The notes under the pieces are model-generated. The model did not search any database. It was given only the letters and a program-made list of their open reading frames with translations, and was not told the origin of the DNA. This document shows positions 5,160 to 13,568 of a stretch of DNA of 24,251 nt, piece after piece. Each line of letters starts with the position of its first letter. The first letter of the stretch is position 1. The stretch is taken from IMG/VR virus record IMGVR_UViG_3300020195_000423, positions 1-24,251 of that record. The stretch is one strand, 5' to 3'. Both the position numbers and the translations under genes were made by a program. This DNA is from a virus.

Positions 5160-7163
5160 ATGGACGATGTTTATTTTGCCAATCTGGGCAGAGATGATCT
5201 GGGTTCGGAACTTTACAGACGAGTCACGAACTACTACGACGAAATCAGAAACAATGGCCGACTTGGGCTGTGGGGCAAAGCATATAACGCCTATTATGCA
5301 CTCGACGAGAGCGGGAGACATGTTGCATCTCAGATAGAGCGAAAAGGCGAGCGCCGCGAATACAGCTCCATCAAGATAAATCACTTCCGCAATTTCTTGA
5401 TCAACATCCATGTAATAATTACGCAGCAACGCCCGTCTTACGAGTGTCGTGCAATTAATTCAGACTACAAAAGCAAAACGCAAACCATATTAGCGTCTAA
5501 CATTCTTGAGTACTACTTACGCGAGAAATATCTTGAGGGGCACTTCCGCCGCGCAACCGAACTATGCCTAATCGGCGGCGAATCTTACGTAGAACTAACT
5601 TGGGACATGGAGGCTGGCGATGATTTTATGCCAGACCCCGAGACGCAGAAGATTCTTAAGACGGGGGACATTGGGGCGAGAGTATACCACCCAGCAGATG
5701 TTGTACGTCCTTGTGTGGCCGATTCAGATACTAGACCGGACTGGTATGTCCTTCGTAGATTTGAGGTGCGTCACGAGGTTGCTGCCAGGTACCCAGAATA
5801 TGCGGATAAGATTCTCAGCGCGTCAAGCGATGATGCTCACACCCTAATGAACTTCAGCACTATGCCTAAAGGCGACGACTGGTCGGATGAATATATCCCC
5901 GTGTTTTACTTCTATCATGATCGAACTGCAGCCGTTCCAGAAGGAAGGCAGGCGATATTTCTGGCCAGCAGCGAAATTATTGAAGAGGGCGCGTTAGCCA
6001 CTAAGCAACTTCCTGTACATAGAATGATGGCATACCCACAGTATGGCACTTCGTTCGGTTATTCGGTTGCATTTGATTTGCTGTGCATCCAAGACGGTAT
6101 CGATCTACTCAATACAATCATTCTATCTAACCAAGCAACGTTCGGTGTCCAAAATATCTGGATGAAACCTGGGAGTAACCTCAATGTCACCCAGTTAGGC
6201 CAGGGTATGAATGTCATCGAATCCTCGGACAAACCAGAAGCCATAAACCTTACCAGCACCCCTGCAGAAGTATTTAATCATCTTCGCGGACTCGAAGGAC
6301 AGGGCGAGACAATATCTGGCGTGAATAGTGTTGCGCGCGGCCAGCCCGAAGCCTCACTCAAGTCAGGATCGGCACTGGCCTTGGTTGCTTCCCAAGCGGT
6401 GCAGTTCAACAACGGTATTGCTGCAGCTTATTCACGTTTAATGGAAGATGTTGGAACGGGTATTGTCCGAACTCTGCAGCAGCGTGCTGTTATTCCACGT
6501 ACCACTGCAATTGCCGGTAAGAATCGCCGCAGTTACGTGAGGCAGTTTGTCGGCGACGATATCAAAGACATAAACCGCGTAATAGTTGACATGGGAAACC
6601 CTATCAGCCGCACGTTGTCTGGCCGCGTACAGATGGCTCAAGACTTATTGCAAGCGCAGCTACTCAAGCGACCAGAGCAATACATTCAAGTAATTCAAAC
6701 TGGATCACTTGACCCGTTGATTGAAGACGAAGAGTCGGAGCAAATGCTTATCTCTGCGGAGAACGAGCGAATTCGCGAGGGTGAGGTTCCGCCTGTCATA
6801 AACATCGACGTCCATTTACAGCACATCATGGGACACAGGATGGTATTGGCCGACCCTGACTCCCGCAAGGATACCAAGGTAGTAACGGCGACCCTGGCAC
6901 ACATCCAACAGCATATCGAAGCGCTGCAGAACACAGACCCGGCACTTCTTAATGTTCTCGGGCAGAAAAATCTACCGCCGCCTGGTATGCCGCCAGGTGC
7001 TCCACCTCCAGGAGATCAACAAGCGCCACCTGAAGGCCAACAACCCGGCCAAGGAGAGCAGATGCCAGCTCCAGCAAACGCGTCACCACAGATGGCAGCA
7101 AGTATGCCAAATATGCCCGATCTTCCACCAAATGCACCCGCTAATTTAACACAACCTCAGTAA
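5160..7163 (+). CDS. Portal protein
   Basis: The 667-residue product follows the large terminase and precedes the scaffold gene, the usual place for the dodecameric portal through which DNA enters and leaves the capsid. The sequence agrees: an N-terminal helical part with the YDEIRNN and INHFRNFLINIHVIITQQRPSYE segment (about residues 75-100), a mixed core, a long helical stretch around SGVNSVARGQPEASLKSGSA (about 385-405), and a polar C-terminus. From about residue 600 on, the tail is very rich in Pro, Gly and Gln, which is unusual and probably disordered. A GAGG lies about eight bases before the ATG. The gene is 15 bases behind the terminase stop, so co-transcription is expected. Confidence 0.85.
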   Translation: MDDVYFANLGRDDLGSELYRRVTNYYDEIRNNGRLGLWGKAYNAYYALDESGRHVASQIERKGERREYSSIKINHFRNFLINIHVIITQQRPSYECRAINSDYKSKTQTILASNILEYYLREKYLEGHFRRATELCLIGGESYVELTWDMEAGDDFMPDPETQKILKTGDIGARVYHPADVVRPCVADSDTRPDWYVLRRFEVRHEVAARYPEYADKILSASSDDAHTLMNFSTMPKGDDWSDEYIPVFYFYHDRTAAVPEGRQAIFLASSEIIEEGALATKQLPVHRMMAYPQYGTSFGYSVAFDLLCIQDGIDLLNTIILSNQATFGVQNIWMKPGSNLNVTQLGQGMNVIESSDKPEAINLTSTPAEVFNHLRGLEGQGETISGVNSVARGQPEASLKSGSALALVASQAVQFNNGIAAAYSRLMEDVGTGIVRTLQQRAVIPRTTAIAGKNRRSYVRQFVGDDIKDINRVIVDMGNPISRTLSGRVQMAQDLLQAQLLKRPEQYIQVIQTGSLDPLIEDEESEQMLISAENERIREGEVPPVINIDVHLQHIMGHRMVLADPDSRKDTKVVTATLAHIQQHIEALQNTDPALLNVLGQKNLPPPGMPPGAPPPGDQQAPPEGQQPGQGEQMPAPANASPQMAASMPNMPDLPPNAPANLTQPQ

Positions 7164-7172
7164 GGAGTTTTT

Positions 7173-8207
7173 ATGTCAACAACAGTAGCTTCCCCATCGT
7201 CGGCACCAGCATCTTCCGGCGCATCGTCGGCACCTAGTGTGTCGTCGTCCCCATCTCCAGCATCCGCGTCTCCGGCTCCGTCTTCTTCTCCGTCATCTTC
7301 ACAGGGTTCTCAGGCCAAACAGGTATCCGACTCAACCCACAATACTTCCCAACCAGCTTCTCAGCCACAAGACAAAGCTGTTCCCGGAGAAACCCCAGCG
7401 GAGACTGCCGAGCGCAAGTACAAGCTGAAAATCAACGGCGTCGAAAAAGAATACGGTGAGGCGGAAGTAATCCGTCGTGCTCAGCACTTCGAAAGCGCGG
7501 ATCAGAAATTTCAAGATGCGGCAAAATCAAGAAAGCAGGTCGAGTCGTTCTTGGCGGCGCTGAAAAGCAATCCTATGGAAGTTCTGGCTAACCCAAATCT
7601 GGGATTTAACTTCCGTGAGATTGCCGAGCAGTATCTTGCCAAAGAATATCGCCAAGAGATGATGTCTCCAGAGCAGCAGGAGCTGGAGGAGCTACGTTCA
7701 TTCAAGTCAGGACAAATGCAGGCCAGAGACGAAGCCGAGCAGGCACGAGTGGAAGCGGACAAGGCCACCGAGTTCAACACGATGCAGGCCAAGTATGCGC
7801 AGGACTACGACCGCTCCATTCGAGAATCTCTAGACAAATCTGGACTACCCCGTACCCCACAGACATTACGCAGGGTTGCAGAAGTAATGCACGCCGCCCT
7901 TAAAAAGGGATACGAGCTGGACGTTCATACCGCCGTTGATATGGTAAGGGATGGCTACAGTTCGGACGTATCGCAATTATTCGGCCAGCTTGATGGCGAG
8001 AAGCTAATGAGCGTACTGGGTGAGGATCTGGCCAAGAAGATCCGTACCTATGATCTTCAACGACTAAAGGCAAAAATGTTGCCACCCCCATCCCCAGCTC
8101 CTACTCCTACTGGTCAGGTTCAGCCTCGTGAATCTTCAGCAGGTTCTGACAGGCTTAGCCCCTCCGACTGGATTGCTTCTCTTCGTAAAAAGGCCGGAGT
8201 CGATTAA
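7173..8207 (+). CDS. Capsid scaffolding protein
   Basis: The 344-residue product has the composition and position of a scaffold, which shapes the prohead and is then lost or cleaved. Residues 1 to about 70 are almost only Ser, Pro, Ala and Gly. A segment near 84-105 (YKLKINGVEKEYGEAEVIRR) is a motif I associate with phage scaffold-type proteins. The middle (about 165-220) is a charged, Gln/Glu-rich coiled-coil region. The C-terminus ends in a short basic helix (SPSDWIASLRKKAGVD), as expected for a capsid-binding end. AAGGAG lies six bases before the ATG. The ClpP-like protease at 965 might cleave it, but nothing here proves that. Confidence 0.8.
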   Translation: MSTTVASPSSAPASSGASSAPSVSSSPSPASASPAPSSSPSSSQGSQAKQVSDSTHNTSQPASQPQDKAVPGETPAETAERKYKLKINGVEKEYGEAEVIRRAQHFESADQKFQDAAKSRKQVESFLAALKSNPMEVLANPNLGFNFREIAEQYLAKEYRQEMMSPEQQELEELRSFKSGQMQARDEAEQARVEADKATEFNTMQAKYAQDYDRSIRESLDKSGLPRTPQTLRRVAEVMHAALKKGYELDVHTAVDMVRDGYSSDVSQLFGQLDGEKLMSVLGEDLAKKIRTYDLQRLKAKMLPPPSPAPTPTGQVQPRESSAGSDRLSPSDWIASLRKKAGVD

Positions 8208-8229
8208 CAACGTAACCACCTCTCATTAC

Positions 8230-8260
8230 GGAGCTATCCAACGGCTCCTATTTTTTTCTT
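8230..8260 (+). terminator. Intrinsic terminator after scaffold gene
   Basis: GGAGC (8230-8234) pairs with GCTCC (8244-8248) around a nine-base loop, followed almost directly by TATTTTTTTCTT. The stem is short but the U-tract is strong. It lies 22 bases behind the scaffold stop, so part of the late transcript probably ends here while the capsid gene is expressed from its own start or by read-through. Confidence 0.65.
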
Positions 8261-8471
8261 GACAAATCAAATATTTTTCTTACCGGACTGAAGATTTTTC
8301 TCTTCAATATTAATAAGTATTTAGTAGGAGCTACATAAGCGGCGTATACCCACTCGGATTACCCCCACCTCGTTGTAGATCTTCGCGATTCTTGCCCACC
8401 AATTGGCGGCAGATGACACAGAACACTGACCATTCCACACAAAACAACCCATTCTAAGGACATAAACATCC
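8261..8471 (+). promoter_or_regulatory. Long capsid-gene leader with hairpin
   Basis: No gene fits here. A perfect hairpin, TGAAGA-TTTTTC-TCTTCA (8289-8306), stands directly before the second copy of the late-leader element (8305-8330). A TTGACA lies at 8259-8264, but there is no matching -10 box 16-18 bases after it. If the leader element marks a start, as at 614, the capsid mRNA has a leader of about 150 bases. The AGTAGGAG in the element is not followed by a start codon at a usable distance. The capsid's own ribosome binding site is probably AAGGA near 8457. Confidence 0.45.
8305..8330 (+). repeat. Late-leader element, copy 2
   Basis: This copy reads TTAATAAGTAT, two bases, AGTAGGAG. It aligns without gaps to 614-637 with 19 of 24 bases identical, including CAATAT where the first copy has the -10 box CATAAT. 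It sits behind the terminator at 8230 and before the capsid gene, and is not followed by a start codon. Its conservation is therefore not explained by ribosome binding alone. Confidence 0.5.
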
Positions 8472-9707
8472 ATGACTCAGTATAATTCAGCAACTACAAT
8501 TTCCGCTTGGCTTAAAGAAATTTACGCAGACTCTTTGCAAAACCTCGTCCCCGAGGGAGTCCGCCTAATTAAAATGGTCCAGTTCAAATCTGGCGACAAA
8601 GAGATCGGCGACAAGTTTATCCAACCTGTTGTCTTAACCCACGAACACGGTTTCACCGTCGGTTCTGGCGCGTTTTCTTTGAACAACCACATTGCAGCTA
8701 CTTATGGCGAAGCCCAAGTCACTGGCACTAACCTGTTGCTCCGTACCGCGATCAGCTACGATGCTGCCGCTCGTGCATCGTCTTCCAAAAAGGCTTTCAT
8801 GAAGTGGTCTGAGCAAGTCGTTGGAAACATGACCAGCTCTTTCACCAAGCGTCTCGAAGTTCTGGCGTTTTACGGCGGCACGAGTCTCGCTAAAATTTCC
8901 GCAGTAAGTGACTCTTCAGGAACAAACACGGTCACAGTATCGGCAGCTACCTGGGCAAGCGGTATCTGGGCAGGAGCTGAAGGCGCTGAACTTGACTGTT
9001 ATTCAGCAACCTCTGGCGGAACACACCGCAGTAACGCGGCCGCACTTGTTATTACGGCTGTAGATCTTGTAGCACACACCATCACTGTTACAGGTGACGC
9101 GGGTGACACCGCCGATATCGCTGTTAACGACTTCCTCTTCTATCGTGGTTTCCGTGGTGCTGAAATGACTGGCATTGATAAGATTGTCACCAACACTGGC
9201 ACCCTCTACAACATCAGCGCGACCGATTATGCGCTCTGGAGCTCTAGCTCTTACTCCGCTGGCAGTGCAGCCCTGTCGATGTCGAAAATTCAATCTGCAG
9301 TGGCGCTTGGCGTTGCTAAGGGATTGGACGAAAAGGTCACGGTATTCTGCTCACCAGGAGCATACGCGAACCTTAACAGCGATATGTCGGCACTTCGTCG
9401 TATCGACGGAGCACGCAAAGGCGACAACGGCTTCGAGTCCATCACCTACTTCGGTGTCAACGGCGAAATCGAGATCGTTCCATCCATCTACGTTAAAGAG
9501 GGCGAAGCATTCTGTCTGCCAGTTAAGCAATTCTGCCGCCTCGGTTCTACCGATGTGACCATGAAGATGCCTGGACAGGAAAGCGACCAACTCGTTCTGC
9601 AACTTCCAAGCAACGCTGGATACGAAATGCGCTTGTTCACGGATCAAACCGTGTTCTCACAGCGCCCTAGCTGGGCCGTCAAGGTCACTGGCATCGTAAA
9701 CGCCTAA
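8472..9707 (+). CDS. Major capsid protein
   Basis: The 411-residue product is the likely main shell protein, probably of the HK97 fold. It follows portal and scaffold, and is preceded by its own leader, as expected for the most abundant virion protein. Near the N-terminus is a region with many charged residues (about 30-60). A helical segment follows (KAFMKWSEQVVGNMTSSF, about 106-123, comparable to a spine helix). A Ser/Thr/Ala-rich beta insertion (about 140-225) could be a surface domain. The C-terminal half has regular alpha/beta pattern (SKIQSAVALGVAKGLDEK and beyond) and ends in SWAVKVTGIVNA. There is no recognisable protease. The exact capsid family is not assigned. Confidence 0.85.
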   Translation: MTQYNSATTISAWLKEIYADSLQNLVPEGVRLIKMVQFKSGDKEIGDKFIQPVVLTHEHGFTVGSGAFSLNNHIAATYGEAQVTGTNLLLRTAISYDAAARASSSKKAFMKWSEQVVGNMTSSFTKRLEVLAFYGGTSLAKISAVSDSSGTNTVTVSAATWASGIWAGAEGAELDCYSATSGGTHRSNAAALVITAVDLVAHTITVTGDAGDTADIAVNDFLFYRGFRGAEMTGIDKIVTNTGTLYNISATDYALWSSSSYSAGSAALSMSKIQSAVALGVAKGLDEKVTVFCSPGAYANLNSDMSALRRIDGARKGDNGFESITYFGVNGEIEIVPSIYVKEGEAFCLPVKQFCRLGSTDVTMKMPGQESDQLVLQLPSNAGYEMRLFTDQTVFSQRPSWAVKVTGIVNA

Positions 9708-9715
9708 TCTGTCTC

Positions 9716-9776
9716 CTTACGTTGATGGAACCTTGTGGGGGGGTTAATACCTTCTGCCTGGTTCCATCTTCGTAAG
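9716..9776 (+). other. Strong hairpin between capsid and next gene
   Basis: GATGGAACC (9724-9732) pairs perfectly with GGTTCCATC (9760-9768), and CTTACG (9716-9721) with CGTAAG (9771-9776) across a symmetric TT/TT internal loop, giving 15 base pairs. The 27-base loop contains a run of seven G. There is no T-run after the stem, so a plain intrinsic terminator is unlikely. It may protect the capsid mRNA from 3' degradation or reduce expression of the next gene. Confidence 0.75.
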
Positions 9777-9807
9777 AACCTAAAATTCAACTTCAAGGAA
9801 TATTTAA

Positions 9808-10350
9808 ATGGCAACATTTCTAATCACTTTTAAGACTCCATCCGCATCCGATGCTACAAATAAGGTGCGCACGGCTGGCGCTAGAGAGCAAGCTAGAGAA
9901 ATCGCACAGTATCTTGAGGAGCTGGGCAGTGGAAATAAAAAAGCCTCAATCCATGTGCAGACTTCTGCCAGTGACCCCGTATCAGCTTCTGCAACCGCCA
10001 CGTTGGCCAGCGTAGCTGCAGATGACACAATCACTATTGGTAAAACCACTCTCACAGCCAAAGCGTCTCCATCCGGCGAAGACCAGTTCTCCCAGGCAAG
10101 CACCGATACTGCGGATGCTGCTGCACTTGTCGCCAAGATCAACGCACATAGCGTCCTGAGTTTGCTTGTCAGCGCCTCATCAGCACTCGGTGTAGTTACA
10201 ATCACGTCATTATCTAAGAGTCATCTGGCCAACCACATTGCACTTTCATCCTCCAACGGAACTAGATTAGCAGTAACCGGATCTGGGTATCTCGCGTCTG
10301 GTACTGGCGGAGCACAGTCGGCGGCTACTTCTTACTCATTTGGTCAATAA
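9808..10350 (+). CDS. Head accessory or decoration-type protein (putative)
   Basis: The 180-residue product is rich in Ala, Ser and Thr and directly follows the capsid gene, where decoration or head-completion genes are often found. The N-terminus (residues 1-50) is an alpha/beta start with a helix near AREQAREIAQYLEELGSG. Residues about 60-165 are beta-rich with the pattern DDTITIGKTTLTAKASPSGE, followed by a helix holding AALVAKINAHS. A related pattern occurs within the nozzle protein at 14478. AAGGAA lies about eight bases before the ATG. The structural role is inferred from place and composition. Confidence 0.65.
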   Translation: MATFLITFKTPSASDATNKVRTAGAREQAREIAQYLEELGSGNKKASIHVQTSASDPVSASATATLASVAADDTITIGKTTLTAKASPSGEDQFSQASTDTADAAALVAKINAHSVLSLLVSASSALGVVTITSLSKSHLANHIALSSSNGTRLAVTGSGYLASGTGGAQSAATSYSFGQ

Positions 10351-10399
10351 TCGGTACGGACGCTAAGCCGGAGATTTAGACAATTCGTAAGAGGGTTAA

Positions 10400-13312
10400 A
10401 TGGCAACATCTGTCTCAGTAAATAATACAACCTACTCCGTACCAGCTCGTGGCGACAATACGTGGAGCGGCGCAGCTGGTGTTGACGGTCTTCTAATCGC
10501 ACTTGCTACCCACACGCTTCAAGTCACTGGCGGAACTTTCACGTTGCAGGCCGAAGTTAACACTGGAGCAACCTATGGCTTCAAACTTCCCTATGTGAAA
10601 ACCGCCACGGCCAATCCATCTACTACTGGTGTTATCAGGCTGGCCAACAATGAGGGTGCGGGCTGGCGAAATGCCGCAAATAATGCCGATCTACTTCTCC
10701 GCGTGAACGCAACCAATATTCTGGAATTCAACGGCAATCCTCTAGTGACGCTGGCTCTCGGAGTAGCTGATACGGCGCTGCGAATGAATGCGGCTGGAAC
10801 TGCGTATGAGTTTGCAAAGATAGTAAACGCAAACGTAGATAATGCAGCGGCTATTGCATATTCCAAACTAAATCTTGCGACCAGCATAGTTAACGCAGAC
10901 ATTGGTGCAGCGGCTGCAATTGCCTATTCCAAGTTAAACCTCGGAACTAGTATTGTGAATGCCGACATCTCTGCCAGTGCTGCGATTGATTATTCCAAGT
11001 TAAACCTAGCGACGAGTATCGTTAACGCAGACATTGGCGCGGCTGCGGCTATTGCACGCTCGAAAATAGCAGCAGGCACGGCTAGTCATGTTGTCATCCA
11101 CGACGGATCGGGCCTCCTTTCTAGCGAGGCTGCTCTAGCGATCACTAGGGGTGGCACTGGGCAGGCTACTGCCAATGCAGCATTAAACGCGATTCTTCCG
11201 ACCCAAACCGCCAATCGTCTTTTAAAATCAGATGGCACTAATACTACTTTTTCACAGGCCGTCCTTACTACGGACGTAAGCGGTACACTTCCGATTGCAA
11301 ACGGAGGCACTGGGCAAACTGCTGCTAATGCGGCATTTGGCGCTTTGTCTCCTATGACTACCAACGGGGATTTGACGATTAGATCTGGCGGTGTTCCGGC
11401 TCGCTTAGGTGTCGGCGTAGATGGTCAGTCTCTTCGAGTCGTGTCGGGAGCTCCAGCTTGGGCAGACGGCGGAGCCGGATCTGGCGAGATAAATTTAATT
11501 GATAACCCTTCGGCTTCTAGTAACACAACCGGCTGGACTGCTGCCACAAATCACACTGTAACCAGGCTTACCGATGGCTCACCGCTTGGCGCTCAGACAT
11601 CAACGGCTTTCCGCTTCGCTAAGACGGTCGCTGCCTCTACTACAGAGTCTTCTACATCAGGCATCTATTATCCGTTCACGGTTCCGGTTGGACTACGAAA
11701 CACCCCGCTTAAAATTCAACCATACGTTATCGTCCCTGCTACTGGCGTTTGGCGCGTATCTGTTTATGACGGCACGACTAGGCTTTCTCTGCGATCTGAT
11801 ACGAGCGGGGCAACTACACTTCCCGCAGGCTTCACGGGCAGAGTTCAGCTAGTTTTCGATACCACGGCTTCTTCGGCTTACACGCTGTCATTCACTGAAA
11901 CTTCAGGCGTTATTTCTGACCTAGACGCTACAAATATCATCGTGGGTCCGGGAATACAGCCACAGGGTGCAGTGGTTGGGCCAAAGGTAGATTTCACCCC
12001 TGTTTTTTCATCAACTAGTTTGGGAACTCTCAGCTCCGTAACTGCATCCTACCAAAGGGTGGGGAGCCGACTTAACGTAATGGCTAATTTCAATGCGGGA
12101 ACGGTCACAAGTTCGACTCTCACAATGATTTTACCAGACAGCCTCACAGTAAATTCCTTGGGACTTGTGGGGAGCTGGCAAAGGGGAAACTCTACCGCTA
12201 GTACCAGAAAAAGAGGGGCTATAATTACGGCAGTTATAAATGACTCCGTCGTGTATTTAACTAATGATGACTACACCCAAGCAGAAAACCCATTTTCGGG
12301 CAGAACAGCCAACAGTATTTTTCTAAGTGCAGATCAAGTCTCGTTAAACTTTTCTGTTGAGATTTCGCAATGGGCTGGCTCCGGCACTGTAAATTTAGGG
12401 CAAAACGATGTTGAGTATGCATCTGTTGCGGGAACTTGGGACGCAGATACTTCAACCACTGTATACGGACCTGCTGGCGCTGCTATGGGTACAGGCGGCA
12501 ATATTACAGCCACAGCGGGCAGAACAAAAACAATCACATGGCAAACGCCTGTGCAAGCTACTGACAGAGTTCAAGTCTGGGGTTCAAAAGATCAAGTACA
12601 GTGGTTTTTAATAAACGACTCCCAGCTAGGCTCATCCAATGCCTCGGTTATAAAAAGCCAAGACTCAGTAGGGAATGTTATAGCAGGCGTTTCAGTTAGA
12701 CCGGGCGCAAGCGTTACTCAATCTGTTGTTCACTTTGCTAGATTTCTTTCAATGGCGAACGACGATAGTCCTACAGTGGACTGGCCAACTTCGTCAGCTT
12801 TTTGGGTGGCGACTAAAGGGGCTTCGGGCGCTGTTGTTGGTTATGGCCACGCTACTGCAACTGCTTCGGGGTTTGTTGCGGCAAGTGGCTCGATTGGTAC
12901 CACAAGACTCGGCGGCCAAAGTGGATACGGCTCAACCAACACACACATTAGACGATTCTCAACGGTTATAACAAACACCTCTACGGACGTAACAATCACG
13001 CAGTCAGCAGCAAACGGTGAGTCTTTTACTATCGGAAGAGCGGGCCTGTATTCGATCAGCTATACCGACGCGTGCAGTGCTAGCTGTAACATGGGGATCA
13101 GTAGAAATAGCGCTCAATTGACAACCAGCATTGCAGCGATAACGCAAGCTGACAGACTGTTTTTAATGTCTCCTACTGGTAACGACCTATTTTTAACGGG
13201 GTCAATCATAATTTATCTAGCGGCTGGTGACGTGCTTAGAGCGCATGGGGATGCAACTTCTGCGGCGACTAGCACCACAAGGACACAGCTAACGATACAG
13301 AGAATCTATTAA
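10400..13312 (+). CDS. Tail fibre / receptor-binding protein
   Basis: The 970-residue product is modular. Residues 1 to about 115 look like a virion-attachment domain (VNNTTYSVPARGDNTWSGAA, later TTGVIRLANNEGAGWRNAAN). Residues about 152-225 hold 22-residue tandem repeats. Two GGTGQ motifs near 251 and 301 are typical of phage fibre shafts. The part after about 530 is beta-rich, and the last 120 residues (with FTIGRAGLYSISYTD) resemble a C1q/TNF-like trimer head. It should bind the host surface, so the C-terminal half probably sets host range. The region from about 11990 on is more A/T-rich than the repeat part, fitting module exchange. GAGGG four bases before the ATG is a close-set binding site. 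Confidence 0.85.
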   Translation: MATSVSVNNTTYSVPARGDNTWSGAAGVDGLLIALATHTLQVTGGTFTLQAEVNTGATYGFKLPYVKTATANPSTTGVIRLANNEGAGWRNAANNADLLLRVNATNILEFNGNPLVTLALGVADTALRMNAAGTAYEFAKIVNANVDNAAAIAYSKLNLATSIVNADIGAAAAIAYSKLNLGTSIVNADISASAAIDYSKLNLATSIVNADIGAAAAIARSKIAAGTASHVVIHDGSGLLSSEAALAITRGGTGQATANAALNAILPTQTANRLLKSDGTNTTFSQAVLTTDVSGTLPIANGGTGQTAANAAFGALSPMTTNGDLTIRSGGVPARLGVGVDGQSLRVVSGAPAWADGGAGSGEINLIDNPSASSNTTGWTAATNHTVTRLTDGSPLGAQTSTAFRFAKTVAASTTESSTSGIYYPFTVPVGLRNTPLKIQPYVIVPATGVWRVSVYDGTTRLSLRSDTSGATTLPAGFTGRVQLVFDTTASSAYTLSFTETSGVISDLDATNIIVGPGIQPQGAVVGPKVDFTPVFSSTSLGTLSSVTASYQRVGSRLNVMANFNAGTVTSSTLTMILPDSLTVNSLGLVGSWQRGNSTASTRKRGAIITAVINDSVVYLTNDDYTQAENPFSGRTANSIFLSADQVSLNFSVEISQWAGSGTVNLGQNDVEYASVAGTWDADTSTTVYGPAGAAMGTGGNITATAGRTKTITWQTPVQATDRVQVWGSKDQVQWFLINDSQLGSSNASVIKSQDSVGNVIAGVSVRPGASVTQSVVHFARFLSMANDDSPTVDWPTSSAFWVATKGASGAVVGYGHATATASGFVAASGSIGTTRLGGQSGYGSTNTHIRRFSTVITNTSTDVTITQSAANGESFTIGRAGLYSISYTDACSASCNMGISRNSAQLTTSIAAITQADRLFLMSPTGNDLFLTGSIIIYLAAGDVLRAHGDATSAATSTTRTQLTIQRIY
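10853..11065 (+). repeat. 66-bp tandem repeats in the fibre gene
   Basis: Repeat units start at 10853, 10919, 10985 and 11051, with an exact 66-base period, the fourth being partial. Each codes for 22 residues with the core IAYSKLNLATSIVNADIGA. Codons at matching positions differ between units, so the repeats are not a recent duplication. They would form a regular trimeric shaft, and unit number may change fibre length. Confidence 0.85.
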
Positions 13313-13352
13313 CAGCAGCAACCTACATCACGTTTAAACTAAGGAGATATAA

Positions 13353-13565
13353 ATGTTAGACGCAAAAGCAAAGATTCTAGAACATATTATGGACATGTGC
13401 GACGGAGCCATGGTCAAAAAGGCGCAGAGCAAGAAGGCTCCAGCCATCGCAGCTATTTCCATTGAAGCCGAGAAGCCAGAGCAGCTCGATGAGGAAGAAC
13501 GCAAAGAGGAACCAGAAATCAGCGAAGATGATCTCAAAGCACTACTGTCCCAGCTTGGGAGCTAA
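13353..13565 (+). CDS. Small acidic hypothetical protein
   Basis: The product is 70 residues. A first helix (residues 3-20, AKAKILEHIMDMCDGAM) is followed by a short basic stretch and then a very acidic tail rich in Glu and Pro (about 38-62, EKPEQLDEEERKEEPE). AAGGAG at 13341-13346, six bases before the ATG, is a strong ribosome binding site. It lies between fibre and connector genes and ends three bases before the next start. I do not recognise a family; a small assembly factor or virion component would fit the place, without direct evidence. Confidence 0.7.
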   Translation: MLDAKAKILEHIMDMCDGAMVKKAQSKKAPAIAAISIEAEKPEQLDEEERKEEPEISEDDLKALLSQLGS

Positions 13566-13568
13566 TCC

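Noticed and set aside
8259-8290. Sigma70 promoter using TTGACA at 8259
   Set aside because: The -35 box is perfect, but 16-18 bases later there is only TACCGGA, which is no -10 box.
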